Of a DNA stretch of 64,000 bases, positions 1-11,931 are shown piece by piece (positions within the stretch are counted from its first letter, which is position 1; each line of letters opens with the position of its first letter). The notes under the pieces were generated by a model, which ran no database searches, was not told where the DNA came from, and saw only the letters and a program-made list of their open reading frames with translations. This DNA comes from Luzula sylvatica (taxonomy: Eukaryota; Streptophyta; Magnoliopsida; Poales; Juncaceae). A program made the translations under genes and the position numbers. The DNA is taken from assembly GCA_946800325.1 (NCBI GenBank), contig OX326959.1:4422501-4486500 (forward strand), given 5' to 3'.

Positions 1-411
1 TGTGGACTAATTCTATCTATAATAACAAGTTTATTCGGTATTCATGTAGATGGTATTCCAGGTGCAAAATCATGTCCATATGCATTTTTAACGTTAACGA
101 TATTGCTCATTGTTTTAGGCCTCGTTCTTATTGGGTTGGGTATAATTTATTTCGGGTTGCAGAACCCAATAAGTGAACAAGAGGTCCAAGTGCGAAAGCT
201 TGAGTTGCAACAATTGGTTGATTTGTTTCAGGACAAGGCCGAGACTCATGCTAAGGTTCGTGAAGGGATTTTGATACATAATTTACCACCTTGTGCTGTT
301 GATTTGATTTCTGAAAATGTGATCGAGAAGTATTGTTATTATTATTTTGGATTGATTGTAGTATATGATATAGTAAATTATATAAATGTAAATGAAATGA
401 TTTGGTACGAA

Positions 412-446
<35 letters not shown>

Positions 447-447
447 G
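1..447 (+). CDS. Partial ORF of unknown function, cut by the window start
   Basis: The frame is open from base 1, so the true start lies outside the window. The visible part has a hydrophobic stretch at about residues 27-48, consistent with one membrane segment. A polar, helix-prone stretch follows (KLELQQLVDLFQDKAE and on to about residue 108), and then an ATT microsatellite read as poly-tyrosine. The last ~25 residues are low-complexity repeat translation and are unlikely to be real protein. I do not recognise a family. It could be the last exon of a gene upstream, or a chance frame; the mixed codon content before the repeat slightly favours coding. Confidence 0.3.
415..445. repeat. (ATT)n microsatellite
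   Basis: About ten uninterrupted ATT units. It truncates the plausible protein sequence of the ORF at the window edge. Confidence 0.9.
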
Positions 448-2040
448 TATATGTCAGAATTGGAGATCGAGATTCATTTCAAATCAATGAAAGGACAAGA
501 TTCAACAATGATTTTATAGCTCAACAAAAATATGTTCAAATTTGTGTAAATTCCACTAATTGTACATTCAATTTACATCCATTTGTCAAAATAACATCCA
601 ATTTACATCCATTTGATAGCCAACGCTCTAGCCTTGAGTGTTTAATCCAATAAATAAACTCTCGTGTTATTTGGGGTTTTTAGAAGGGTAATTACGTAAA
701 CTCATATTTTTTTATTATATTTTCTAAGTTTTTCAAGGATAAAATGATTTTTTGAATTTTTTGAAAGATAAATTTGATATTTAATTTTCGAACGATAAAT
801 ATGATATTTTTGTTTTTAGGAGGGTAAATATGTAAATCCTCTTTTTCAATTTTATTATTTATTACAATAATAATAATAGGCGAAATTTTATGTGTATCCT
901 TACAAAATCCCATAATTTCACGTATATCCCTACAATACGGGAAAATATGTAATATAAATGATAAAAATGTACTAAAGGATAAGAAAATCTTTCATAATGA
1001 CTTAGGTAGCAAGTAGAAAATCAAAAGCATTACATAACATAAAATTTATAATACACAACAAATAAACTCGATTTACCATTTTTACTTGATTCTAAATAGA
1101 TCAATTAAATATTAATTAATTAATAAATACATATTAATATCAATTTACAATTTCACCTAACATAATTAGAATTAAAAAATAATCTTTATTCTTTGGCGCA
1201 TCGATCTCAAAATACATGCAAAACCTATGAAATTTTCACGGGGGTTAAATACCAATATTATTATTTTGGGGATATAAACAAAAATTCCTCTTTCTTCTTC
1301 CTAAATTTTACAAAACATAACTCCCAAAATAAAATAAAAAATTTACAAAATAACTTTAATTGATTAATTCTTACAAAATTTAGAAAACCCCCTAAAATAG
1401 TGTCAAAATGGCATATATTAAATAATATGCTGAAAATTCAAAATTATACAACGCCTATAATATGCTCAAATCGAAATATTACCCTCGATCGTTTTTACTA
1501 ACTTATTATGCACATAATTCAAATGTGTACCTCGTGGGAGAACTGAGTCCCCACCTACGTCTTACAAAATTTACATAAAACCATTAAATTCATTAACAAA
1601 CAAACAACTAACAACAACAACAACAAAAATCAAAAAGACTTGGACAAATACCAACGCAGGTTTCATAAAAGGGGTATTATTGATATGAACATACTTTTGT
1701 AGGATTATTTTAATTTATTTAGTAGGATATGAAATAATGATATTTGTAACGAAATAATTAAACTATAAGCAATTTATACAAATTGAGAAACATTAAGTAC
1801 CTCTTTGGTAATTCTCTTTGGTAATTCTTTGGCAATGAACTACCATCTGTAATTAGAGTTATCCATATAATCATACTGTACTCCAAAATTTGAAATAGAA
1901 ATATATGTTTTTTATATATTGTGATCAATGAAATTACCATGATTAACTTGCTCTTTAAATACATGTGGTCTACGTCTTCGAAAACAATGAGTCCCTTTTC
2001 GCCAAGATTCCTTGCAAGCTCTCTGAAATTGATTATACAA
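448..2040. other. AT-rich intergenic DNA with transposon-end relics
   Basis: No gene is supported here. A 30-bp unit containing CAATTTACATCCATTT is repeated twice at 569-614. At about 666-940 phrases such as GATAAATATGATATTT, GAGGGTAAATATGTAAATCC and TATGTGTATCCTTAC resemble the terminal regions of the Mutator-like element at 39.2-40.3 kb. This suggests a decayed relative. The rest is simple AT-rich sequence. Confidence 0.5.
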
Positions 2041-2189
2041 ATTACAAAGTTAAGATCGAATGTAGAGAAAAGAACGAATTTATAGGAAAGAATGCAAAAA
2101 ATTTATGTCTCAATCGATGATCTGAGAAATTAGTGTAGTCGAATTTGCAGAATAAAAATAGTTGGAATAAATGATTCGGTTTAAAATAA

Positions 2190-2420
2190 ACCCAATTCAG
2201 GAGAGAGCTCCATTGAAAGGAAGGCATGGCGTGGCGGGTGGAGGCGTTAAAGGGCGGCGTGTAGCAGACGACCTGTGTCCTTGCATTTTTATCAGTCGAG
2301 TTTTCAGAAACACGAGACACTCCCCAGACCTGACGGCTGGATCAGGCAACGTCGTTGCGACGCTCAGACGCGAGGACACTCCGTCGCCGTTCAGATCAAA
2401 CGCTGCAAACCTCCTCTTTT
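2190..2420. other. GC-rich, CpG-dense patch, possible exon or captured gene fragment
   Basis: This ~230-bp block is clearly richer in G, C and CpG than its surroundings and has open frames on both strands (2171-2458 plus, 2197-2469 minus). The minus frame has a plausible ATG (MDEREKKKRRFAAFDLNGDG) and could be a first exon, but no partner exon or family match is visible. A captured gene piece inside a decayed transposon is an alternative. Confidence 0.25.
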
Positions 2421-2806
2421 TCTTCTCTCTTTCGTCCATAAAATTTATTGAATGGTGATTTCTTTTCATTATCTGGTGTATAAGAATGAAGGGTATTCTT
2501 AAAATTTCAGTGTTAACACTGATCCCAGCCTTTCGATCATTAAAATAAAAGGTCTGGATTGCAATAACGGGGAGCTTTTGTGGGAACAGAAAAAAATATG
2601 TAAGATTATCAATAAGTATAAATAAATAATGAATATCAAAGAAGTTGACGTAAACAAGTGTCCACTTCTTATCATTTTTTTATTATTACTTTTTTTATTA
2701 TCAATAAGTATAAATAAATAAGATTATCAATAAGCAAAAATATTTACAAAGCCGCCATTACATATAAATATCGTAAGACTCTTTAATGACAATTAAGACG
2801 GACACT

Positions 2807-3127
2807 CTATATAAGAGTATCTTGAAGACCTCGGTTTCTTGAAGACTCCAATGTGTTAATAATTGTGAATCGAGAAAGAAATTGTTGATCAATTTTTGTG
2901 TAATAAACGCTCGCAATCGTTTTTATTATACGGGTTAAAAATTCGTCGATGGCTTCGTGTATGAAATGAAGAGGTGGATCTTGATTATCGCCAATGTCAA
3001 TTAGAAATATCGATGCTTCAAGATCATTCCTCAACGATTGTGTGCAACCCGCTTCCGAGATGAAGCATGTGCGAGCCGAGTATGACGATGCTATGATTGG
3101 GACGAAATCCTCCATTACCCGGACCAA
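2807..3127 (-). CDS. Unrecognised 106-codon ORF
   Basis: The frame is open with ordinary amino acid composition and without obvious low complexity. It contains segments such as FVPIIASSYSARTCFISEAG and PPLHFIHEAIDEFLTRIIKT. I recognise no domain. The stop lies within a TATA-like stretch (CTATATAAG near 2808). No flanking exon, promoter or homologous copy is visible in the window, so it may be a chance frame or a fragment carried by a transposon. Confidence that it is a real gene is low. Confidence 0.2.
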   Translation of the reverse strand: MVRVMEDFVPIIASSYSARTCFISEAGCTQSLRNDLEASIFLIDIGDNQDPPLHFIHEAIDEFLTRIIKTIASVYYTKIDQQFLSRFTIINTLESSRNRGLQDTLI

Positions 3128-3256
3128 AATGGGCCAAATTGAAAAACGAGATTAGTAATCGCGGGTATATTCAATCAATTAGAGCCGGATTTAATCTTTC
3201 TTACAGATTTTGAAATTAGGTCGACGAGTATGAGGAGAATTGATGGGAGAACAAAA

Positions 3257-3288
3257 AGTTATTGGGTCTTGTGCAAGACCCAATAACT
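3257..3288. repeat. Perfect 15-bp inverted repeat with 2-nt loop
   Basis: AGTTATTGGGTCTTG is followed after two bases by its exact reverse complement. The structure could extrude as a cruciform or form a strong RNA hairpin. No poly-T tract follows directly, and plants do not use such terminators for protein genes. Confidence 0.9.
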
Positions 3289-3299
3289 CAGATTTTGGG

Positions 3300-3920
3300 A
3301 TTAGGCTGAAGTACCAGATTTACCGAGAAGAAACGATTAAAGTAGGTACAAACGAAGTACCGACGTAATCGATCTGTCTGAAACCTTTATCGGCCTTGTC
3401 GGGTTGAAACCGATATCAGTTAGGTCAAAGTAGACCACACTGTCACACCACAGCGAAACTAGAGTGTCGGGAGACAACGATGAAGCAGAACACGAAATTT
3501 GAGTTGGAAGGAAGGAAGAGCCGTACCTTTCATGGTCAGGGTTTGCGAATAGAGAAGGGGAAATCGCGCTATAAAAACGCACTGTCTTTAAACTGTCACT
3601 GTCCAAGAAAAGTTTAGGTGAAGGAGTTCGACGATCGGCTCAGGGATCCAGCGATCTGGCGGTGGAACCGTCGGATTAGGTCACGGCGAGGGTTGCCGCG
3701 AGGTCAGTTTTCTTTCGCTAGTTGGTCGGTTTTCTTTCGCGAGGAAAGGTAACCGTCGAGCTAGGCGATCGCAACTGTGTGTAGGGGAGAGGCGGCAGAA
3801 TGGATGGATGAAGGGGAGCCTGCGACGGTGGCCTAGATCGCTGGGGATCGGAGGTAGGGCGGCGGTTTTTCTCTGGCGAACGGTTTCTCTTCCCTTCTGA
3901 GAGGTTTCGCTGGCTTGTGT
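3300..3920. other. GC-richer segment without a convincing gene
   Basis: Base composition shifts to GC-rich with many CpG and short G runs (for example around 3640-3900). Small open frames exist on the minus strand (3337-3606, 3833-4063), but none has a recognisable domain. It could be a leader or first exon of a gene, or a captured fragment. Confidence 0.25.
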
Positions 3921-5214
3921 AACGTAAATTCCCTGCCCTTACAAATGAATTTTTTTATTATTATAAATACCTGTTTTAATGCTTCTTCTTTTTTTTTCTC
4001 CTTGTACAAGTACAAGAATGGACAGACCCGATCCGCCACATCACTAAATTCAAGATCGTCCAATAATTTCTTGAAACGAAAAGAAAATAATGTTTAGGTT
4101 TTAGAAAAATTTACCATACACGACAAAAAAGTTTATTATATCATATTTACCCTTCACAAAGTGTAATATCAACTTTATTCTTCCAAAATCGGATGATATA
4201 TTCCAGATTTTCGAGGGAAATATTTGATATTATGATGTAATTTAAATTTTGATATTTACAGTTTTAGATGGGTAAACATGATATTTTGAAGGTTTGGACG
4301 GGCAAATGTAAAAAGAGTTCAGTTTTTACTTGCCAGTTCAAAGTTTTCCAAATCCTCTCAAGCCGAATAAATTTGTAACTTGTCTCTAATATTATGCGAT
4401 TCCATGTGAGATAATAAAAAAATATATATAAAAAAGAAAAATATATAAAAAATCAGGATGCATTCTATAAGTGATTTGTTAATAATGACGCACTATTACA
4501 TAAAATCATAGTGGCGCACTATTAAATGATTTATTAATAATGACGCACTATTTGGGGGCTCCTTAATACATTTTACAAAGTCAAACACAAGTTAGGATTC
4601 AACTTAGATGAAATCATATAATTGCAAAAAGAAGAGAAAAACAATTATTAGTATATATACCAGAGGCATTATTGCAAAATTGAACTATTAGAATGCACAA
4701 CAAATACAATGTAACTAACTATTATAGACCAACAATAACTATTCAGAATTATATACAAGGGGTACATTCAATGTATATTCACTTATTCAATTTTAAAGTA
4801 TTATACACCAAAGAACTAGTTTTGATCATGTTTTTAATGGATTCACAAATATTTGTGGTTTGGTTGTTCTTGCTAGTTAAATCATTCACGTACTTACCAG
4901 TTAAATATCAAAATATAGTCATTAATTCAATTATATCCTGGAACTACTGATTAATTTGACCAAATTCAAATTGTCTTGATTTATGGAGGACTTGGAGCGA
5001 GGAAGAGTAGAAATTGAGCAGTTCAGACTCCAGTACTAATTGCTTGCAATGAAATAAGAGGTCTCTGTTGGTAAATGAAGTAGATCTGAGGATATTTGCA
5101 GAACTGGAGCTCGAGACATAAAAACTTTGGCTCTCCAGTTTTTTTTTTCTTTCAAAATTTGTAATCAAACAAACTCGTGTTGATCGCATAATATTACCTG
5201 TTTGATGTCCGAAT
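3921..5214. other. AT-rich intergenic DNA
   Basis: No gene is supported. At 4140-4320 phrases such as CATATTTACCCTTC and GGGTAAACATGATATTTTG again resemble Mutator-like terminal sequence. A short motif, GACGCACTATT (or GGCGCACTATT), recurs three times at about 4487-4552. Confidence 0.4.
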
Positions 5215-5600
5215 GGACATAGAAAAGCTGATAGACAGATTTTTATGGACTACAATTACACCAAATTGATACATAGATTTTTATGGGCTTAAATTAAAAC
5301 AATAAGCACATAAATAAATATTGATATATAGATTTTTATGGGCTTTAGTATTTTATATTGTTGATACATTTTTTTTTAAGGATTTAGTAGTTTGTATTTT
5401 TGATAGATATTTTATGGGTTTTAGTATTTTATACTCTTGATCGATTTTTCTTTTAAGGGCTTTTGTAATTTTATATTTTTGATAAATTTATTTTGTGGAC
5501 TTTAGTATTTTATATTATTGATATATTTTTCTTGTAAGGGTTTTTATAATTTATATTTATGATAGATTTTTTACGGGCTTTAGGATTTTATGACCACAAA
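5215..5600. repeat. Degenerate ~50-bp minisatellite
   Basis: A unit with consensus GATAGATTTTTATGGGCTTT followed by AGTATTTTATATT recurs about seven or eight times with substitutions and small length changes. There is no coding signal. It is probably an old tandem duplication series. Confidence 0.75.
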
Positions 5601-7320
5601 TACAATATTTATCGTGAGTTATTCATAATTCATAATTCATATTCATAATCCAATACATATTCAAACAATTTAAAATCATTTCAGGCCTAATCAATATCAT
5701 TTATTAACAAACTTTTGGAGATTGAATAAGAAACGTAATGCGTTGAGTTTGTTGTTAATTTCTTTTTTTAAAGGATATAATGGCAAATTAACAATTACTT
5801 GAGCTTTTCAATCCCAATCTGTATTTTCTCAAACTTGTTGTGAATGAACCTGTACTTTGGAAATATTATTTTGACCGCCATGGTTGGGGCTCTCTTTTTA
5901 GCCGCCATGGTTGTTTCTCTCTCGGTCGATCTGCGTCTGCCTCCGCCATGGTTGTTTCTCTCTCTTAAGCTGTATTATCTCTCTTAATCATGGTTGTAAT
6001 GATTGTAAGTACGGTCACTTCTCTCATTAACTCTAGTCAGGATCAGAATAGGGTTGTACGGCAAAAGCAAAAGGCATGGGTCTATGAGTTTCAGCATGGT
6101 TTCCTTCGTGATTTGTTAGATCGACAATTTTTATGAGGAGAAATGAAAACACGAGACTTGCATGTCGTGGGAGAAAACAAGTATTGTAAAATTTATGGGA
6201 GGAAAAATTATATCCACAATGAAATGAATATGAGCATTATTTTTTATTTTATTTTTTTACCAAAAACGGCCGTAGGCTGAATATGAGCATTGAATATCAT
6301 ATATTTGCATGAATATGATTTATTTGCAACGTTGATACAAAAATATCTTGTTAATACACAAAATACATACTCATGATGTAAATAATGTATTGTACTGTAA
6401 AAAAAAATTTTGTTTCAAGGTCTGTAGGCTATTTACAATATCATCATTACAAATCGAGTTTGTATTAAAACCAGTGATCTGAGTTGACGATTCCGTTGAT
6501 AAAATTAAGGACCTAAAATACGTCGAAAGAAGACATTTTCTTTGTATCAATGATATATGTAATTGGAAAATCAAGTTTGTTATTTTGATTCTCGGATTTG
6601 AAAATGCACTAAAATTCTTTTCTTGGTGTTGAGCAATAGAAGGAATTAAGTTCCTGTGTTGATTATTCCAGATTCTTAGGAAACTAGGAAAAGGAAAGCA
6701 AAAAAAACTCGAAAAAAAAAAACTGAAAAAGGAAAATTGGGAAAAGGAAACCATGGAAAAAAGAAGTGGGAAAGTAAAGTCTCTTCAGTAAAGGCTCTTC
6801 ATCGTCGCGTCTCGTCAGTTAACTCTTCAGTAAAATCGTCATCATCGCGTCTCTTCACTGAAGTCTCTTCGGTAAGGACGTGTATCTTCATCATTGCGTA
6901 TCTTCAGTAAAGTCGGCAACCCTTTGCAAAGCATAGCAGAAGTCACGTCTCTTCGGTAAATTTTTTATATATTTTTTTCAAACGTTGTCACGTGGTGTGT
7001 CGGATATTAAAAAAAAATATATTCTACTCCAAAATGTACCCGCCGAATTATCCATTATATAGTTATTACGTTCAATTATGTTGATAATTAAGAAATATAA
7101 TTAAATATTCAGTAAAATTTATTCAAATTTATGAATTCGAATAATTATTAATTACGTATTAAGTTAACAGCCAACATGTACTAGTTATTATTTTAATTAA
7201 ATATACTAATTTAGAACATAAATCATGTTATGGTAAAATTTGGGAGCAAATATCAATTTTTAATTGAAAAATAAAATTTTAACACAGGTATCAGGCTTAA
7301 GTGCAAATTAACGAAGTAAA
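5601..7320. other. Intergenic DNA with short local repeats
   Basis: There are three copies of GCCATGGTTG followed by a TC-rich run at 5877-5965, and a cluster of TCTTCAGTAAA/TCTTCGGTAAA-like motifs mixed with CATCGCGTCTC at about 6779-6960. The 127-codon minus ORF at 6371-6754 is rich in Phe/Ser because of an A-rich, low-complexity start and is not supported as a gene. Confidence 0.4.
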
Positions 7321-7324
7321 AAAT

Positions 7325-7378
7325 GGCGGAGTTACAAACTCCGCCATTTTTTAATTTGGCGGAGTTTGTAACTCCGCC
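7325..7378. repeat. Two mirror-oriented palindromes GGCGGAGTT-n3-AACTCCGCC
   Basis: Bases 7325-7345 and 7358-7378 are each a 9-bp perfect-arm hairpin with a 3-nt loop. The second copy is the exact reverse complement of the first (loop ACA against TGT), so the pair also forms a longer 21-bp inverted repeat. It is GC-rich and stands out in AT-rich DNA. Confidence 0.9.
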
Positions 7379-7552
7379 TTTGTGTATTTCTGGAATTATT
7401 TTAGAAACGTGTGTATTTTCGTAATTTTGTTTTTTTTCGTGTGTAAACAGTGAATTTTTCCTATAGAAAAATCGTATTCACGTTAAATATTGTATATCGG
7501 ATATATATAAAAATAAAAAAAGTCAAAAAAATCATATTAACGTTATTTATTA

Positions 7553-7580
7553 CTAGGAATATACCCGCGCTTCGCTGCGG
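7553..7580 (-). mobile_element. Helitron-like 3' terminus (element extends to the right)
   Basis: Read on the minus strand, a GC-rich hairpin (CCGCAGCGAAGCGCGG, 7565-7580) is followed by an AT spacer and CTAG, with host T next. That is the usual 3' end of plant Helitrons (hairpin then CTRR, inserted between A and T). The 5' TC end would lie to the right and was not located; no Rep/helicase gene is visible, so any element is non-autonomous. Confidence 0.55.
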
Positions 7581-7650
7581 TTTTTATCATATAATAAGTC
7601 AAATATATTTCCTTTCCGAGATAACTCAAAAATAACATTACCGGATAATA

Positions 7651-7677
7651 AATTAATATGTATTATTGTTATTATTA

Positions 7678-7714
<37 letters not shown>

Positions 7715-7722
7715 TATTATTA

Positions 7723-7754
<32 letters not shown>

Positions 7755-7901
7755 ATATATTTCTCAAATTAAACTAAATTCGAAAAAAAATATATTATTT
7801 TAATTAAACATAATAGTAATTCATACTAAATAATTGTTATCAACAAATTAATAAGTTATAAATTTCATTAGTCGTTAACTATAATTAATTAATATGTATT
7901 A

Positions 7902-7957
<56 letters not shown>

Positions 7958-8165
7958 TTCTCAAATTAAACTAAATTCGAAAAAATATATTATTTTAATT
8001 AAACATAATATTATTTAATACAAAATAATTTTTATCTACATATTAATAAATTACAATTTTCATTAGTTGTTAACTATAATTAATTAATATTTATTTTTAT
8101 TAATAAATTAATATGTATTCATTATTATTATTATTATTATTATTATTAGTTACTATTTTATTTTA
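7651..8165. repeat. Tandem duplication with (ATT)n cores
   Basis: A unit of about 195-237 bp is present twice (from 7651 and from about 7888) and partly a third time (from about 8082). Each contains an ATT microsatellite followed by TTTCTCAAATTAAACTAAAT and a similar tail. Length differences come mostly from the ATT runs. Confidence 0.8.
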
Positions 8166-8456
8166 ATATTAAATTAATATGTATTAATTAATATATATTA
8201 ATATGTAGATACATTAATTTATAGTAGTTTAAGTAAATTAAATTCTTATCCTAATTTTCAATTTTGATTCACATGAAATAATAATTCATTCTTTCCATTA
8301 TCTAACTTTCTATCACATCAAACAAAACATGTGAGAAACACATATCCTTCAAATTCTTGACCGTCACTTCACTTTCCCGTGACAATACAAGAGTCCTTCA
8401 AAATCTATCAAAGTCTTTTACATCAAACGGCCCCATACTTGAATGATAAATAACTA

Positions 8457-8716
8457 GGGGAGTTCTATCATACACCCTTTTACAAGGGTATTTTGGGTAT
8501 TTTAGCAATTAATTATATTTGTAAAAGGGTGTATCATAAAATTTATCTTTTATAGATATTTTTGTTTAAATGAACATAGAAAAATTCCAATTTAGTCACA
8601 AATTAATTGATAAATATATTTGTATCTTACCTTAAATATTCATAAATGGATAATTACTCCAAATACCCTTGAAAATAGGTGTATGATAAGGAAATGGGTG
8701 TATGATAGAAGCCCCC
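8457..8716. mobile_element. 260-bp Mutator-type MITE with 9-bp target duplication
   Basis: Terminal inverted repeats share TTCTATCATACACCC. Over 21 bp they match at 19 positions, starting GGGGAG on the left and, as reverse complement, GGGGGC on the right. The element is flanked by an identical 9-bp direct repeat AAATAACTA at 8448-8456 and 8717-8725. A 9-bp duplication is characteristic of Mutator-like elements. There is no coding capacity. Confidence 0.85.
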
Positions 8717-8725
8717 AAATAACTA

Positions 8726-9759
8726 ATCATTACCATCATTACAAACATAATACTTGAAACACAAAAATGAATTGAAACCCTGCATCTTTTGTAAATGGAG
8801 GTCTCTCTCTCTCTGCAGAATTTGCAAAAGATACTTGTATTTTTTCTAAATTGGAAAAATACCTCTCTGGAAACTGAGGCTCTATGTAAAAAGTTATATG
8901 CATGGCAAATTTGAAAAGAGAGCCCTATATTTTGTCGAAAAACCCCTCTCTCTCTCTATCTCACACACACACACTATATATATTCTCCTTTTCTCTTATG
9001 TCAATAGTCATCATAGTCAAGGTAAAGAAATGGGGAGAGCATGGTTAATTGCTTACCCGTCAGTCTCTCTCTCTAGGCAGGTACTGAGGTATGGACAATA
9101 TGAGAAAAATGAGGACCAAGAAATGGTATACGTGGCTCACTGGGGGAAAGAGTTATTGTCCTATTAATGGGAGGGTTCAATTCAATTCTATCTGTTATTC
9201 TACCCAGGCCGTCAAAAAAAGTGGTTTTGTTCGATTTTGTTTTTGTACAAAGTTATAGAAGAAAAGAAAGAATAACGGATTTCGGATATTATTTTCATAT
9301 TCTTCCAAGTTATGGGTTTTTGGGTTATTTTAAACAGGCTTAAAATTATTAGGCCTAATAAAAAGTTACTGAATTATTAGGCTTAAAAGTTATTTTAAAC
9401 AGACTTCAAACCTGCACACAAATTGGATTTGGCATATTTTTGTAATTTTGTTTATGAGAATTATTGAACTGTACTTTTTTTGCGTATTAAATTATTAATT
9501 ACGCAATTATTGCTAGCTTATGCGCAATTTAACCTGGTATGTAATAATAAGAGCGTATGTATATTTTGAAAATATTGTTGCTATGATTTCTTTTATTTAT
9601 TAATGACTTATATAGTTATATTATTTTTTAATTTTTATGATTGTAGAACTTCGATCATTATATTGTGATGTTTATTCTTCTGAAATTACTGTTTATTTGT
9701 GTGTTATCAATACCATTATTGTCTTTGTTAATTAATCATTTAATTTGACCGACATGTCA
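8726..9759. other. Intergenic DNA with CT and CA tracts
   Basis: Short CT and CA microsatellites occur at about 8800-8980. The ORF at 8898-9167 overlaps them and has no recognisable domain. The phrase TTAGGCCTAATAAAAAGTT near 9348 matches the unit of the minisatellite at 24.65-26.14 kb, so it may be an isolated relic of the same repeat. Confidence 0.4.
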
Positions 9760-10255
9760 AATGACATGTATAATATTAATGGATGGTGAAAATATAATTA
9801 TTATTAATTGATTCAATCTTTTTTTTTATTAAATAATTAACTCAGCATGCTAATAACATCTCAACATCATTAATTGAATAAGATTGATAAATAAATAACA
9901 CCTATATGGATTAATAATTCCTGATTAATCGTAAATAATTATTAATTATTAATACTACGTCATTGTTAATTATCAAGTCAATTAAATGTGTTAATTGACA
10001 TATTAGAGAATGGGTGGTGGTGAATATGGTAGAAAAATATTTGAAGAATGCATTATATGATTTAAATTTATTTATTAACACTATTAATTATTTGTTAATA
10101 TTTTTTCACACAAATTCAAAAAAAATATTGCAAAATAAAAACATTTATAAACAAACACAAACATATATTTAAGATATTAATTAACTAAAAATAGGCAAGT
10201 ATTTACACAAATTAATTCATTGAAACAACCATAATATTATTACATAATATGTATT

Positions 10256-10414
10256 TCATAAGTACATCAAATTATATTCATTCATAATATTTGCTCTCCT
10301 TTTTGCGAGACATTTTTCTTCCTTCTCGTCTTTCCTCTTTTGTTTCATTCTCTTGAGTTTCTCCTTAAGATCTTCGATTTAATCTTTGATTAAGGTTAAC
10401 AACAAACTCGTCAT
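10256..10414 (-). pseudogene. Small lysine/glutamate-rich gene, copy A, with nonsense codon
   Basis: This is the counterpart of the intact frame at 28829-28984: the start MTSLLLTLIKD, the core LKEKLKRMKQKRKDEKEE and the C-terminus ending LMYL are all present in one frame of 53 codons. Codon 12 is TAA where the intact copy has CAA, so translation would stop after 11 residues. There is one extra in-frame TTG codon and no frameshift. The promoter (GGTTATATAAAG at about 10498-10508, minus) and the GAA-rich leader are retained. Loss by a single transition suggests recent inactivation. An intact allele elsewhere is possible. Confidence 0.7.
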
Positions 10415-10496
10415 TTCTATTTTTTGTACTTCTCTTCTTCTTCTTCTTGCGCTTGTTGTTCAATCACAATATGATCTTCTTCCCCTCTATGCTTGC

Positions 10497-10512
10497 CTTT
10501 ATATAACCAACA
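10497..10512 (-). promoter_or_regulatory. TATA box of small-gene copy A
   Basis: On the minus strand GTTGGTTATATAAAGGCAAG lies about 85 nt upstream of the copy-A ATG. The same sequence context (GTTGGCTATATAAAG) precedes copies B and C at similar spacing, which supports it as a real core promoter. Confidence 0.65.
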
Positions 10513-11010
10513 TTTTAAACTATTTTAAAAAGATTCAAAATAATCGGAATTATTTTTGGATATTTAAAAAAATGACTCGTTTTTTGGATACTCCAAAAAA
10601 TCACCTCGAACCATTTTTTTTTCAAACATCCATGTAGAAGTTAAATTTAACTTTGCCTGATGTGAAATATTTTTTTGGACTAAAATGTCTTTTCCATTTT
10701 CATATTTGATAATTAATAAAAAATATTTTTCGTCATTTTTTTATTAATTTAAAAAAAATCATAACTATTTTTAAACATATTATCATTTAAAAAAACACCT
10801 ATTGTATATTATATGCATATAATTTTAATATTTATGCATTAACATTTCGTGAAAAACTAACATAATGTAATAAGAATAAAACTAGGGATATTTTTTTATC
10901 AATATAATTTCAAGGTGTTTGTTTCGATATTGTTGCTTATTTTATTATTATTTGATGTTAGTTTTTCATGAAAAAATGATTATGACAACTAATTTTTGTT
11001 TTAACAATTA

Positions 11011-11739
11011 GTTTTGTTTTTTATTATCCGCTTGACAAAATAATAATAAAACAAGCTAGTTTAACATCTCGTTTAACATTGCAGTACAAAAATACCTTTT
11101 CAACAACCAGTTTTATTTTCATTATCTTTTTATATATTTTTTAATAATTTCATGATAACTTATTTTTTAAATGTTTTCAAGGTGTTTTATAAAATTTTGT
11201 TTATTTAATTATTATTAATGTTATTTTTATGAAAAAATATAACAAAATAAAAAATACAAAATGGATGAAATATTAAAATTATATAAACATAACATGTCAT
11301 AATTATTATTATTTTAAATGATAATAAGTTAAAAAATACTTACACATTTTAAAAAAATAATAGAAAACATAAAAAACTACTCTATATAAATTCATTTATG
11401 TGAGAATAAGTTTTATAGTAATGTGTGTATCTTTCATTTTTTGTATTCTAATAAACAATAATTCATTTTTTTATTCTAATAAAAATGAAGCTATTTTATA
11501 GTAATTTGTGTATCTTTCATAAATTTTATGTTGTTGTTTTACATTACGGACAGAAACGAGCCTGTATATATCATGACAACAAATTGGGTGCAGTAATGAC
11601 TTCACAAATTTTTGTCAATTAATTCATAGGTGGAACCGAAGTGATTTGAGTGCATAACCAATAAGTTTATACACCACGCGGAAAAGAACCCGCTGCCACG
11701 TCACCATGTAGAACGGGCAAAAAAGACCTCCCCACATAA
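11011..11739. other. AT-rich intergenic DNA
   Basis: No gene or clear mobile element is seen. It is simple A/T-rich sequence with scattered short duplications, for example TAGTAATGTGTGTATCTTTCAT and a near copy at about 11417 and 11498. Confidence 0.5.
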
Positions 11740-11777
11740 TTCGTTTAGACTCGCTACATCCGGATCCGATAAAAGAA

Positions 11778-11877
11778 ATGGACCTGTTCTTAAGAAATAG
11801 ACGGAAAAAGGACAGCCCCCACGCCCCTTCTCTCAGCGGTCAGGCCCTAACAATCTCTACAGCCTTCTCTCTCTCAT

Positions 11878-11931
<54 letters not shown>

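Larger units (their letters stand above)
9770..11010 (-). repeat. Small-gene repeat R2, copy A (inverted relative to 28.2-29.4 kb)
   Basis: Read on the minus strand, this segment aligns along its length with 28200-29370. The shared parts include an AT-rich upstream region with the AAACAAACACCTTGAA phrase, the promoter with TATA box, the small reading frame, and the downstream region ending near CAATTAACACATTTAATTGA. Divergence is substantial, roughly a fifth of sites outside the gene by eye. The two copies are 17 kb apart in opposite orientation. I found no terminal inverted repeat or target duplication, so the mobilising mechanism is unknown. Confidence 0.8.
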
